Made by a program: the position numbers and the translations under genes
NCBI GenBank assembly: GCA_943787745.1
Contig: CALSNJ010000007.1
Location: 206,073 to 270,072 of the forward strand
Source of the DNA: an uncultured Alphaproteobacteria bacterium
GTDB lineage: Bacteria > Pseudomonadota > Alphaproteobacteria > UBA6615
Direction of reading: 5' to 3'
DNA length: 64,000 bases
Notes under the pieces: generated by a model
What the model was told of the DNA's origin: nothing
Database searches by the model: none
What the model saw: only the letters and a program-made list of their open reading frames with translations
Shown: piece by piece, positions 20,437 through 28,673 of the stretch
Layout of the letters: each line of letters opens with the position of its first letter
How positions within the stretch are numbered: position 1 is the stretch's first letter

Positions 20437-20940
20437 ATGGATTCCGATCTCAAAAAGAAAATTCTGCGCATGATTCCCTATGGAATCTATGTTCTGACCG
20501 CGCGCGCTTCTGGCGGAGACATCACAGCGGCAACGGTCAACTGGGTGACGCAAGTGTCCTTTGATCCGCCTCTCGTCGCGCTCGGAGTAAAACCGGACTC
20601 AGGTGCTTATGTGGCGCTGAAGGAAAGCGGTGGATTCGCGTTGAACTTCCTCGGCAAGGGCCAGCAGGGGCTGGCATTTAAATTCTTCAAGCCGGCTGAG
20701 GTTTCCGGGGGGGGAATCAGTGGTGAGGCGTTTCACAACGGTGCGAATGGGGCGCCGGTCCTGGAATCTGCCGCAGCATGTGTTGAGTGTGCCGTTGTCG
20801 AGATCGTTGAGAAGGGGGATCATCACACCGTCATTGCTGAGGTCCGTGCTGTGCATGGTGGTGCGCAGATCGATGGGCGTTCCGATGCGTTCGGCTTGCA
20901 TATGAACGAACTGGGCGAGAACGTCTTCTATGGTGGCTGA
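20437..20940 (+). CDS. Flavin reductase-like FMN-binding protein
   Basis: A 167-residue flavin reductase domain protein, the type that supplies reduced FMN/FAD to two-component monooxygenases. The opening IPYGIYVLTA, then TVNWVTQVSFDPPLVALGVK and the GFALNFL strand are the usual FMN-binding segments. ATG 20437 (MDSDLKKKILR) matches the family start; the upstream extension does not. No partner monooxygenase is adjacent, so the electron acceptor is unknown. Confidence 0.82.
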   Translation: MDSDLKKKILRMIPYGIYVLTARASGGDITAATVNWVTQVSFDPPLVALGVKPDSGAYVALKESGGFALNFLGKGQQGLAFKFFKPAEVSGGGISGEAFHNGANGAPVLESAAACVECAVVEIVEKGDHHTVIAEVRAVHGGAQIDGRSDAFGLHMNELGENVFYGG

Positions 20941-20960
20941 ACAGCGTTGTTGCTTGAGAA

Positions 20961-21398
20961 CTATTGGGGCCGTGCCAGCATTCTGCGCAGGGTGGGCGTT
21001 TCAAGCACGTCCAGCCATGCAAGCGCTGGCGTGACCTCAATAAAAAATCGATAGTGGATTTCGGTTTCGATATCTTCGTCGCAGATCGCTTTCCACAACG
21101 GCATGATGATCCCGGCATCGAGAGACCCGTCAATCACGATGGCGCCCGCCGGGCGCTGCAGAGATGCTTCGTCATGGGTGGTGTTCATGATGGACTTGAT
21201 CGCCTGTAACTCCTGTCGGCCAATTTTTGAAAGATCGGTGGATCCGTCAAACACAAGCAGGCTGCGATAGGTTGTTGCGGGCTTCGAAGATTGCGCGATG
21301 GCCTGTGCGGCCTCAGCAACCTGCTGATATGCAACATCCCCGAAAAAGTGAAACACGAGCAATTGGGTCCGGTTTTCGACGAGGTGGTGTACCGGCAT
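20961..21398 (-). CDS. Hypothetical protein, 145 residues, STAS-like pattern
   Basis: I do not recognise a named family. The protein alternates short beta strands (LLVFHFFG, SLLVFDGS, GAIVIDG, IHYRFFIEV) with helices, in an order resembling STAS/SpoIIAA-like domains. It has no signal peptide or membrane helix. ATG 21398. It lies downstream of, and in the same direction as, the Bcr/CflA transporter, with an AT-rich palindrome in the gap. A stand-alone promoter is therefore likely. Confidence 0.55.
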   Translation of the reverse strand: MPVHHLVENRTQLLVFHFFGDVAYQQVAEAAQAIAQSSKPATTYRSLLVFDGSTDLSKIGRQELQAIKSIMNTTHDEASLQRPAGAIVIDGSLDAGIIMPLWKAICDEDIETEIHYRFFIEVTPALAWLDVLETPTLRRMLARPQ

Positions 21399-21487
21399 TC
21401 GGCGATCTCTGGTGCAGCTGCGCCAGCCGGGCGCGTTCTGCGGGCAATAAGAACTTGCGGATGACGGCGGACGTCATACTGACAACT

Positions 21488-21504
21488 CAATATTGTTAAT
21501 ATTG
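21488..21504. promoter_or_regulatory. AT-rich palindrome, candidate operator
   Basis: CAATATT at 21488-21494 and AATATTG at 21498-21504 are exact inverse complements around GTT. The site lies in the AT-rich gap about 90 bases upstream of the 145-residue gene. It could be an operator or part of a promoter. No regulator can be named. Confidence 0.35.
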
Positions 21505-21534
21505 TAATGAATCGCAACCGCAGGTTGTGGGTAA

Positions 21535-22797
21535 TTATTCCTGCGGACGTGCGCGCCAACCCACAATACTGGCGGCGAATGCCGCCAACTGGGAGAGGAA
21601 GATGACCCATGCAAGTGGCAGGTGCGTCACGTGCGGCAGCAGCCCGACGATCAGTGTTGTAATTGCGGCCATGCCGTACTGCATGAGGCCGTTCATCGCA
21701 GCGGCGGTTCCGGCATATTCGGGTCGCACGCTGACAGCTGCGGCCATCACGTTGGGGAATGTCATGGCCAGCCCGACATTGAAAATGAAGATCGGCGAGA
21801 TTGCGGCGACAGGTGTGAAAATCCCCATCAGCGGGAGCACGAGATAAAGGGTCGCGCCAGCCATGCCGATGCTCGTGCCCAGCACAATCATCCGGTTGAC
21901 CCCCAGCTTGCCGGTGAGCCAGATCGCACTGCCATAACCGCAAAATGCGCCCGATGTTGCGGTCAGCATCAAGTAGCCGAAGGTGTCGGGGGCAACGCCG
22001 TAACTGTCGATCAGCACAATCGGGACACCTGCAAACCAGGCGAAAATGGCACCACCGATAAATCCGATATTCAGGTTGTAGGCGATGAAGGAGCGCTCGC
22101 CGATCAGCACGCGGTAACCCTGGATCATGGCCCGGAGATTCGAGATGAAATCGGCGTGGGCCGGACGGTTGGTTTCTGCCATACGCAAGGCGCAATAGAC
22201 AAAGAGCACGGTCCCCAGGATCGCGAGGGCAAAGAAAGATGATTGCCAGCCAAAGTGGATATGCAGATAGCCGCCGATGGCAGGTGCTGTTGCGGGCGCA
22301 AACACCATGACCGTTGATATGACGGCGAGCGCGCGGGCTGAATCCTTGCGATCAAACAGGTCGCGCACAATCGAACGGACCATGACGATAGACCCGGCCG
22401 CGCCGATACCCTGCAGAATGCGCGCGAGCAGCAGCATGGTGATTGAAGTCGAGAAGGCGCAAAGCAGGCTTGCGATCACATAGATCGCGAGGCCCCACAA
22501 TAAGGTCGGCCGACGTCCGAAACGGTCCGACACCCCGCCATAGAAGAACTGCGCCAGCGCGTAGGCCACCAGGAATGCGATCAACGTGGATTGCACGGTG
22601 AATATCGACACCCCGAACACCAGCCCGATATCCGGCATGGATGGCAGAAACAGATTGTACGCAATCGCGCTGCTCGAAATGAGTACGGTCAGCAGGGGAA
22701 TTTTTGGTGGTTTGCGAAGAATGAGACGGGTCCGGTGTATGGTGCCGTCTGGGTGACGGGTGCATGCCCAGTCTACCACCACCCGCCGACCTGTCAT
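21535..22797 (-). CDS. Bcr/CflA-type MFS drug exporter
   Basis: A 420-residue proton-antiport efflux protein of the Bcr/CflA (DHA1) family. Twelve hydrophobic segments are visible. The family markers are NLFLPSMPDI in helix 1, motif A GGVSDRFGRRPTLLWG in the loop after helix 2, RILQGIGAAGS in helix 4, and APAIGGYL in helix 5 (antiporter motif C region). Substrates such as bicyclomycin or chloramphenicol are known for relatives and cannot be read here. The start at 22797 adds about 30 polar residues; an internal start is possible. Confidence 0.85.
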   Translation of the reverse strand: MTGRRVVVDWACTRHPDGTIHRTRLILRKPPKIPLLTVLISSSAIAYNLFLPSMPDIGLVFGVSIFTVQSTLIAFLVAYALAQFFYGGVSDRFGRRPTLLWGLAIYVIASLLCAFSTSITMLLLARILQGIGAAGSIVMVRSIVRDLFDRKDSARALAVISTVMVFAPATAPAIGGYLHIHFGWQSSFFALAILGTVLFVYCALRMAETNRPAHADFISNLRAMIQGYRVLIGERSFIAYNLNIGFIGGAIFAWFAGVPIVLIDSYGVAPDTFGYLMLTATSGAFCGYGSAIWLTGKLGVNRMIVLGTSIGMAGATLYLVLPLMGIFTPVAAISPIFIFNVGLAMTFPNVMAAAVSVRPEYAGTAAAMNGLMQYGMAAITTLIVGLLPHVTHLPLAWVIFLSQLAAFAASIVGWRARPQE

Positions 22798-22809
22798 GCG
22801 GATGCGTTG

Positions 22810-23313
22810 CTAGTTTCCTGTATTCATTTCCCGGCGACGCATCGGCATGGCGTCGATTGTTTCAAACAGCTCATGGGCGGAGATCGCCGTTGGGCTTTTC
22901 ATCTTCACGCCCCCGTCCTTGCCGACAAGAAGGGCAAGTGCTTCCCCTTTCCTGATCCCGTATCTATCCCGGATCTGCGATGCGGCTATGTCCGGCATCG
23001 CCTTGCCATCAATTGTGACCTGATCTCCCAAGATCTCGATCCACACCATGTCTCGCGCCTGCAGGGCGTGTTTTTGTACAGACAGGATTTTGCGTTGGTC
23101 CTGCACGAGCGATGCATTGGCGTTGGGTGCCGCGACAATCACGGGACGTTTATTCCATCGGTATGCGTCCATGAGAGGTTCTGCCGTGCTGGTCTGTGCG
23201 GGGTTCGTTGCGGCTGTTGCGATCGCAAGGCTGAAGGCCGCGAGTCCGAAAAACCGAGGCCTCGACCGTGTGGGGGAGCGGCATGCGGGACCTGACGCCC
23301 ACAGCGCGGGCAT
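22810..23313 (-). CDS. DUF4174-like exported protein
   Basis: A 167-residue protein with an N-terminal signal-like hydrophobic stretch (FFGLAAFSLAIATAA) and a DUF4174-like core. The core has YRWNKRPVIVAAP, a run of helices, and RDMVWIEILGD, ending in an ALLVGKDGGVKMKS strand. This thioredoxin-fold-like family is found in periplasmic proteins of unknown role. The start is uncertain because the region before the hydrophobic stretch is arginine-rich. It follows the Sel1 gene by five bases and is probably co-transcribed with it. Confidence 0.7.
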   Translation of the reverse strand: MPALWASGPACRSPTRSRPRFFGLAAFSLAIATAATNPAQTSTAEPLMDAYRWNKRPVIVAAPNANASLVQDQRKILSVQKHALQARDMVWIEILGDQVTIDGKAMPDIAASQIRDRYGIRKGEALALLVGKDGGVKMKSPTAISAHELFETIDAMPMRRREMNTGN

Positions 23314-23318
23314 CTGCG

Positions 23319-23873
23319 TTACTCGTTGGTCGTGGTGTTGCTGGACAGGCGCGCGAGATTTTTGCGCGCATTGGCGTTACCGCTTCGCGCACTCTCCTCA
23401 TACCAATAGGTGGCGATATCAAGGTCGACCTCGACGCCATGTCCCAACTCGTAAAGCCGCCCCAGATTATTCTGTGCTCTGCCCAGACCTTGCTCGGCCG
23501 CGCGCAGGTACCACTGGAAGGCGATTTCGTAATCCTGTTCGACACCGTTCCCGGTTTCATATCCATGGCCCAGAAAAAGTTGCGCGCCGGAATGTCCGCG
23601 GTTGGCCGCTCTTTGATACCAGTCCATCGCGTTGATATCGCTTTCGGGCACGCCATGACCGAAGGTGTGCATGAGGCCAAGGGCGAACTGCGCCTTTGGG
23701 TCACCGAATTGCGCCAATGCGTCCCATTCGCGCAATGCGGTGTCATAGTCGGCCCGGTTATAGGCCGAGAGCCCGCGCTCGAAACTCTGCGCTTGTGCGG
23801 CCGGCGCTGCGAATAGGGTCAGCAATGCGGCGACCATGAAGTATTTAAGGTTGGCTTTTGGTGTCTTGCGCAT
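23319..23873 (-). CDS. Sel1-repeat periplasmic protein
   Basis: A 184-residue exported protein with a clear signal peptide (hydrophobic core FMVAALLTLFA, cleavage near AQA-QSF). About four Sel1-type repeats follow, recognisable from the A-x-x-x-L-G-x-x-Y/H-x-x-G-x-G-V pattern (FALGLMHTFGHGVPE, LFLGHGYETGNGVEQ, NNLGRLYELGHGVEV). Sel1 repeats are protein-interaction solenoids, often in envelope signalling. The partner is unknown. The DUF4174-like gene follows directly. Confidence 0.85.
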   Translation of the reverse strand: MRKTPKANLKYFMVAALLTLFAAPAAQAQSFERGLSAYNRADYDTALREWDALAQFGDPKAQFALGLMHTFGHGVPESDINAMDWYQRAANRGHSGAQLFLGHGYETGNGVEQDYEIAFQWYLRAAEQGLGRAQNNLGRLYELGHGVEVDLDIATYWYEESARSGNANARKNLARLSSNTTTNE

Positions 23874-24126
23874 CTTCGAGCCCTTTCAGGAGGTTGCCTG
23901 ATCGGTACGTCATTTTTACGAAAACAGATCAGTTTTGCACCATATTCGAGATGTTCTGTTCCGATTGTGCCCAAATGACAAAACACACAGGACGATGTGC
24001 CGGGTTGCTCTGCCGGGAACGGCGCGGCATATTCCATCCGCGCCCTAAATTTGCGCTGTGACCGGCCACTTTCGGGGGCATAGGCCGGGTCCCAATGAGT
24101 TCGACCGAACCGAGGTTCCTCACGTT

Positions 24127-25368
24127 ATGAAGATCGCGATTGCCAAAGAGCGGCGCCCGCACGAGCGGCGTGTTGCGGCGACACCCGATACGATCAAGCG
24201 TTACCTGCAATGGGGTTTCGATGTGGCCGTGGAAAGTGGAGCGGGTGAAGCCGCTTCGATTTCTGATGCCGCTTATGTCGAAGCCGGTGCGACCGTCGGT
24301 GCGACGCGCGCCGAAGTGTTTGCCGGTGCTGATATCGTCTTGAAAGTACAACGCCCGCTGGCCCAGGATTCCGGGGATGACGGCCTGTCTGACATTCCGG
24401 ACGGGGCTTTCCTCATCGGCCTGCACAATCCTTACGGAGACCGGGACGGAGTTGATGCTTATGCGGCGCGGAATATCACTGCGTTTTCGATGGAAATGCT
24501 GCCGCGTATCAGTCGCGCGCAATCCATGGATGTGCTGAGCTCTCAGTCCAACCTGACCGGCTATAAGGCGGTGATTGACGGTGCGGCCAATTACGGCAAG
24601 GCGATGCCCATGCTGATGACCGCCGCGGGGCGCATCAATCCCGCCAAGGTCTTTGTGATGGGGGCCGGCGTGGCCGGACTGCAAGCGATAGCAACTGCGC
24701 GCCGTCTGGGGGCCATCGTTTCGGCAACCGATGTGCGCGCGGCCTCGAAGGAAGAAGTTCAGAGCCTTGGGGCCACGTTCATTATGGTTGAGGCCGATGA
24801 GGGCGACACCGGACAAACCGCTGGTGGGTATGCCAAGGAAATGTCGGACGATTACAAACGCCGTCAGGCTGAGTTGATCGCGGAACATATCAAGGACCAG
24901 GATATCGTGATCACCACGGCCCTGATCCCGGGGCGGCCTGCGCCGACCCTGGTGAATGACGACATGATCGCGTCCATGCGGTCGGGATCAGTGATCGTTG
25001 ATATTGCGGCGGAGCAGGGCGGTAACGTCACGCAGACCAAGCCCGGTGAGATCGCGGTTACGGCCAACGGGGTCAAAATTCTCGGTGAGTTCAACCTTCC
25101 ATCGCGTCTCGCGACAGATGCCTCGGCGCTCTATTCGCGCAATGTGATGAACTTCGTTGAACTGCTTGTCGATACCGAAGGGAAGAAGATCGATATCGAC
25201 TGGGAAGACGAGATCATCAAGGGCACCTGCCTGACGCGTGACGGCAAGGTGGTTCATCCCGCGTTGTTGCCGGAAGAGGAGAAGGCGCCCGAACCGGTCG
25301 CCACTGAAGATGCTGGGTCCGATTCGGACAGCGCTTCGGAAACAGATTCAACCGAGAAGGGAGCCTGA
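24127..25368 (+). CDS. pntAA: NAD(P) transhydrogenase subunit alpha 1 (NAD-binding)
   Basis: The soluble NAD(H)-binding subunit of proton-translocating transhydrogenase, which uses proton motive force to transfer hydride from NADH to NADP. The 413-residue chain has MKIAIAKERRPHE at the start, MLPRISRAQSMDVLSSQSN in the dI domain, the nucleotide motif VMGAGVAGLQA, and a mobile-loop region. A C-terminal acidic, Glu-Pro-Ala rich linker follows. ATG 24127 matches the family start. The alpha chain is split into two genes, as in Rhodospirillum and many alphaproteobacteria. The operon order is pntAA, pntAB, pntB. Confidence 0.95.
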   Translation: MKIAIAKERRPHERRVAATPDTIKRYLQWGFDVAVESGAGEAASISDAAYVEAGATVGATRAEVFAGADIVLKVQRPLAQDSGDDGLSDIPDGAFLIGLHNPYGDRDGVDAYAARNITAFSMEMLPRISRAQSMDVLSSQSNLTGYKAVIDGAANYGKAMPMLMTAAGRINPAKVFVMGAGVAGLQAIATARRLGAIVSATDVRAASKEEVQSLGATFIMVEADEGDTGQTAGGYAKEMSDDYKRRQAELIAEHIKDQDIVITTALIPGRPAPTLVNDDMIASMRSGSVIVDIAAEQGGNVTQTKPGEIAVTANGVKILGEFNLPSRLATDASALYSRNVMNFVELLVDTEGKKIDIDWEDEIIKGTCLTRDGKVVHPALLPEEEKAPEPVATEDAGSDSDSASETDSTEKGA

Positions 25369-25371
25369 TCC

Positions 25372-25779
25372 ATGGATCCTTCGACACTCGCTGACAACGC
25401 AGCGCGTCTGGCCAATGAGGCCGCGACGGTTGCTGAGAATGCAGCCGGACTTGCGCAGGAGGCAACTCAGCTTGCCCTCACGCAAACCGCCGGCGCGGGC
25501 GACCCCTTTGTATTCCTGTTCACGGTTTTCGTGCTGGCCTGTTTCATCGGCTACTACGTCGTGTGGAGCGTCACACCGGCTCTGCATTCGCCCTTGATGG
25601 CGGTGACCAACGCGATTTCCTCTGTGATCATCGTCGGGGCGCTGATCGCGGCCGGACCGGATGACTGGAACATCTCGAAAATTTTCGGATTTATCGCCGT
25701 CATTCTGGCGTCGGTGAATATTTTTGGCGGGTTTATCGTGACGCAGAGAATGCTCGCGATGTACCGCGCGAAGAAATAG
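25372..25779 (+). CDS. pntAB: NAD(P) transhydrogenase subunit alpha 2 (membrane)
   Basis: The small membrane subunit of transhydrogenase, 135 residues. A hydrophilic Ala/Glu-rich N-terminus of about 38 residues is followed by three or four transmembrane helices, including [20 protein letters not shown] and [14 protein letters not shown], and ends [14 protein letters not shown]. It contributes half of the proton channel with PntB. It starts four bases after the pntAA stop. Confidence 0.93.
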   Translation: MDPSTLADNAARLANEAATVAENAAGLAQEATQLALTQTAGAGDPFVFLFTVFVLACFIGYYVVWSVTPALHSPLMAVTNAISSVIIVGALIAAGPDDWNISKIFGFIAVILASVNIFGGFIVTQRMLAMYRAKK

Positions 25780-25789
25780 GGCGCTCGAT

Positions 25790-27193
25790 ATGTCTGCATC
25801 ATTGACTGCATTTGCGTATCTGGTCTCCGGCGTCTGTTTCATCATGGCGTTGAAGGGGTTGAGTTCGCCCAAGACCGCGCGGATGGGCAACATTTACGGC
25901 ATCTCCGGCATGGTGATAGCGATCCTGACCACGATCGCGTTGCCAGGCGTGACGTCGCTCAGTGCGATTGTGATCGGCATTGCGATTGGCGGTGCCATTG
26001 GCGCCATCATCGCTTTGAAGATCGCGATGACCGCATTGCCGCAGCTTGTCGCTGCTTTCCATTCACTGGTTGGCCTCGCAGCTGTCCTCGTGGCCGGTGC
26101 TGCGTTTTTCTCACCCGAGGCTTATGGCATCGGGAGCGTGGGCAACATCCATATGGGTAGCCTGATCGAGATGTCGATTGGGACAGCCATTGGTGCCATC
26201 ACCTTTACCGGTTCCATCATCGCGTTTGGCAAGCTCCAGGGCCTGGTGACGGGCAAGCCGCTGGTCTTCAAGGGCCAGCACATGGTCAATCTGGCACTTG
26301 GTGTTGCTCTGGTGGTGGCTGTGATCTGGCTGGCGGCGACGGAATCACCGAGTGCATTCTGGGCGATTGTGATCTTGTCCCTGATCATCGGTGTGACACT
26401 GATCCTGCCAATCGGTGGCGCGGATATGCCCGTTGTGGTGTCGATGCTGAACTCTTATTCGGGTTGGGCTGCAGCCGGGATTGGGTTCACGCTTTCCAAC
26501 CCGGCCCTCATCATTGTGGGTGCCCTGGTCGGGTCCTCGGGCGCGATCCTCAGCTACATCATGTGCCGGGCGATGAACCGTTCGTTCTTCAGTGTGATCC
26601 TGGGCGGGTTTGGTGGTGAAGCCGCTGCTCCCGGCATGGAAGACCTGGGGGATCGCACCGTGCGTCAGGGCTCGGCCGAAGATGCAGCCTTCATTATGGA
26701 ACAGGCCAACTCCGTCATCATCATTCCGGGTTACGGCATGGCGGTGGCTCAGGCCCAGCATGCGCTGGCCGAGATGGTCAGCGTGCTCGAAGAGAAGGGC
26801 GTCAAGGTTCGTTATGCGATCCATCCTGTTGCCGGGCGTATGCCGGGGCATATGAATGTGTTGCTGGCGGAAGCCAATGTTCCTTATGACGATGTGCTCG
26901 AACTCGATGAGATCAATTCGGACTTCTCTTCGACCGACGTGACCTTCGTGATTGGTGCGAATGACATCACCAACCCGGCTGCGAAGACCGACAAGTCCAG
27001 CCCGATTTACGGGATGCCGGTCTTCAATCTGGATGAGTCGGGTACGGTGTTGTTCATCAAACGGTCGCTGGCCTCGGGTTATGCCGGTATCGACAACCCG
27101 CTCTTCTACAAGGACAACACGATGATGCTGTTCGATGACGCCAAGAAGATGTGCGAGAACATCGTCAAGACGCTCAAGGGCGGCGGTCACTAG
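25790..27193 (+). CDS. pntB: NAD(P) transhydrogenase subunit beta
   Basis: The 467-residue beta chain has about nine transmembrane helices (residues 1-280) forming the proton pathway, and a C-terminal NADP-binding dIII domain. dIII shows the diagnostic IIIPGYGMAVAQAQHALAEM and the RYAIHPVAGRMPGHMNVLLAEA segment. Downstream NADP contacts are VIGANDITNPAA and KRSLASGYAGIDN. It starts ten bases after pntAB and ends at a strong bidirectional terminator. Confidence 0.95.
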   Translation: MSASLTAFAYLVSGVCFIMALKGLSSPKTARMGNIYGISGMVIAILTTIALPGVTSLSAIVIGIAIGGAIGAIIALKIAMTALPQLVAAFHSLVGLAAVLVAGAAFFSPEAYGIGSVGNIHMGSLIEMSIGTAIGAITFTGSIIAFGKLQGLVTGKPLVFKGQHMVNLALGVALVVAVIWLAATESPSAFWAIVILSLIIGVTLILPIGGADMPVVVSMLNSYSGWAAAGIGFTLSNPALIIVGALVGSSGAILSYIMCRAMNRSFFSVILGGFGGEAAAPGMEDLGDRTVRQGSAEDAAFIMEQANSVIIIPGYGMAVAQAQHALAEMVSVLEEKGVKVRYAIHPVAGRMPGHMNVLLAEANVPYDDVLELDEINSDFSSTDVTFVIGANDITNPAAKTDKSSPIYGMPVFNLDESGTVLFIKRSLASGYAGIDNPLFYKDNTMMLFDDAKKMCENIVKTLKGGGH

Positions 27194-27220
27194 CATCTCG
27201 ACATCAACGACCAAAAACAA

Positions 27221-27250
27221 ACGGCCCCGGACAAATCCGGGGCCGTTTTT
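27221..27250. terminator. Bidirectional terminator between pntB and rpsU
   Basis: An 11-bp GC-rich stem (ACGGCCCCGGA / TCCGGGGCCGT) with a CAAA loop is followed by TTTTT on the plus strand and preceded by an A-rich tract on the other side. It can stop both convergent transcripts. Confidence 0.9.
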
Positions 27251-27283
27251 GATTCGTGTGTTCTTCTGGAAGGAAAGAGGGGG

Positions 27284-27499
27284 CTAGAAGCCTTCGCGTT
27301 CCTTACGCTTGCGGGCGAGCTTGCGCTGACGGCGAACGGCTTCTGCGCCTTCGCGCGCACGCTTCTCCGACGGCTTCTCGTATGAGCGCCGCAGTTTCAT
27401 CTCACGAAACACGCCTTCACGTTGCATCTTCTTCTTCAGCGCTTTCAGCGCCTGATCGACATTGTTGTCGCGTACAACAACCTGGACGATGGGAATCAC
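27284..27499 (-). CDS. rpsU: Ribosomal protein bS21
   Basis: The small basic 30S protein bS21, about 71 residues, needed for translation initiation. [23 protein letters not shown] followed by [24 protein letters not shown] is unmistakable, and the C-terminus is lysine/arginine-rich. The start is odd: no ATG is available. GTG 27499 (VIPIVQVVV) has its purine-rich ribosome site, GGAAGGGGG, practically touching it. The family usually begins MQVLVRDNN or MVQVLVRDNN. A start inside VIPIVQ at a rare codon (ATC, spaced about eight bases) cannot be excluded. Confidence 0.93.
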   Translation of the reverse strand: MIPIVQVVVRDNNVDQALKALKKKMQREGVFREMKLRRSYEKPSEKRAREGAEAVRRQRKLARKRKEREGF

Positions 27500-27701
27500 C
27501 CCCTTCCGACTGAATTTGCTCCGGGCATCGGGAAAAACAACCGATCCCGGGCAGCCTCTTGCGAGGAGGCGTCTACATACACGCCCGGGGCACGAATGCC
27601 AAGCGATCAGGGCGAATGTGTCGTTGTGGCCCCAATTTGGGGGTGATGGCCGGAAAAAAACCACAATTCTGGCTCATATGGAGCCGTAACCTGCACTTTT
27701 G

Positions 27702-27731
27702 TTGAGGTTCCGTGGTCGTCCGCTGTAGCAT
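27702..27731 (+). promoter_or_regulatory. Possible promoter of the envelope-machine operon
   Basis: TTGAGG at 27702-27707 and TAGCAT at 27726-27731 are separated by 18 bases. They lie about 30 bases upstream of the GTG of the first operon gene. The match is weak and no operator is evident. A GGCTC/GAGCC hairpin at 27671-27685 lies upstream, between this site and rpsU. Confidence 0.3.
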
Positions 27732-27761
27732 CAAAAGAATACGTCACGAGGGAGAGTACGG

Positions 27762-28652
27762 GTGAAAAACCTGTTTCGATTGGGCTGTTTGGTGTTTGTG
27801 GGGTTGCCGGTTGCGCTGGCGCTTCCGGCATGGGCGCAATCTGCTGGGGTTGGAAGCGGCCAGATCACAAATGCCACGGATGAATGTGATCGTTCGACCA
27901 TCGACTACGCCGATGAAGAAGGGCTGACGCTGGAGGAGAAGATCCGGCGTATGGATCTTGCCCTGACCCGGTCCCTGAATCGGTATGATGAGTGCGCGGC
28001 GCCCGACGACGACAAGCTTGATCCGCAAGACCCCGAAACACCCGCCGAAAGTGCCGAAACGGAATCCGGCGGCGCCGATGGAGCAGAAAATGCGGCTGCG
28101 GAAGGTGAATCCGCCGAAACTGCTGAAGGACAATCTTCCTCCGCATCACCCGGAGATATTTCCGGGAATGAGCCCGACCCGGATCCGAGCCAAAATCCAT
28201 CCGTTACAACCTTGCCGAGCCTGACCCCACCCCCTTCGGGGTCTGAGGGAACAAACGGCACGCAGGCGGGTTCGGCGCAGGCCACGGGTGTCGAGGGTGA
28301 AGGCGAAGATATGCCCTCAGTTTCCGGGTCTCCTTCTGTTGCTGCAGGTGATATTGCCGGAGACGAACCCGACCCTGAGCCTGTAGAACAGACGCGGGCA
28401 TCGGGCGCGGGTCGTGAAATTGATCCAGAGCAGGCCGGTCAAGGAGGCGGTACAGGCGACGGCACGGTTGCCGGAACCCGGACGCGTGTCCTGAACAATG
28501 GAAAGCTGCCCGAGGACATTCCGCCATCCGACAATGACAGTGTGTTGGAGGCGCAGATACGACAAGCTGCGATTGACGAGCCTGACCCGGAGCTGAAAAA
28601 GAAACTCTGGAACGAATACCGCAGATATAAGGGCTTACCGCAGGTCAAATAG
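27762..28652 (+). CDS. Secreted acidic low-complexity protein (operon gene A)
   Basis: A 296-residue protein with a good signal peptide (GCLVFVGLPVALALPAWAQ, cleavage near AWA-QSA). A short helical domain (residues about 40-85, with LEEKIRRMDLALTRSL) follows. A long disordered stretch rich in Glu, Ser, Ala, Pro and Gly spans about 85-250, with the recurring element GDI(S/A)G(N/D)EPDP. The short helical C-terminus ends LWNEYRRYKGLPQVK. I recognise no family. GTG 27762 follows GAGGGAGAG. As first gene of the eight-gene operon it may be a periplasmic tether or spacer for the machine. Confidence 0.65.
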   Translation: MKNLFRLGCLVFVGLPVALALPAWAQSAGVGSGQITNATDECDRSTIDYADEEGLTLEEKIRRMDLALTRSLNRYDECAAPDDDKLDPQDPETPAESAETESGGADGAENAAAEGESAETAEGQSSSASPGDISGNEPDPDPSQNPSVTTLPSLTPPPSGSEGTNGTQAGSAQATGVEGEGEDMPSVSGSPSVAAGDIAGDEPDPEPVEQTRASGAGREIDPEQAGQGGGTGDGTVAGTRTRVLNNGKLPEDIPPSDNDSVLEAQIRQAAIDEPDPELKKKLWNEYRRYKGLPQVK

Positions 28653-28673
28653 CGGTTGGTGATGGAGAGATCG

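Noticed and set aside
26345..27220. 291-codon open frame antisense to pntB
   Set aside because: Covers the highly conserved pntB and has no start signal; artefact.
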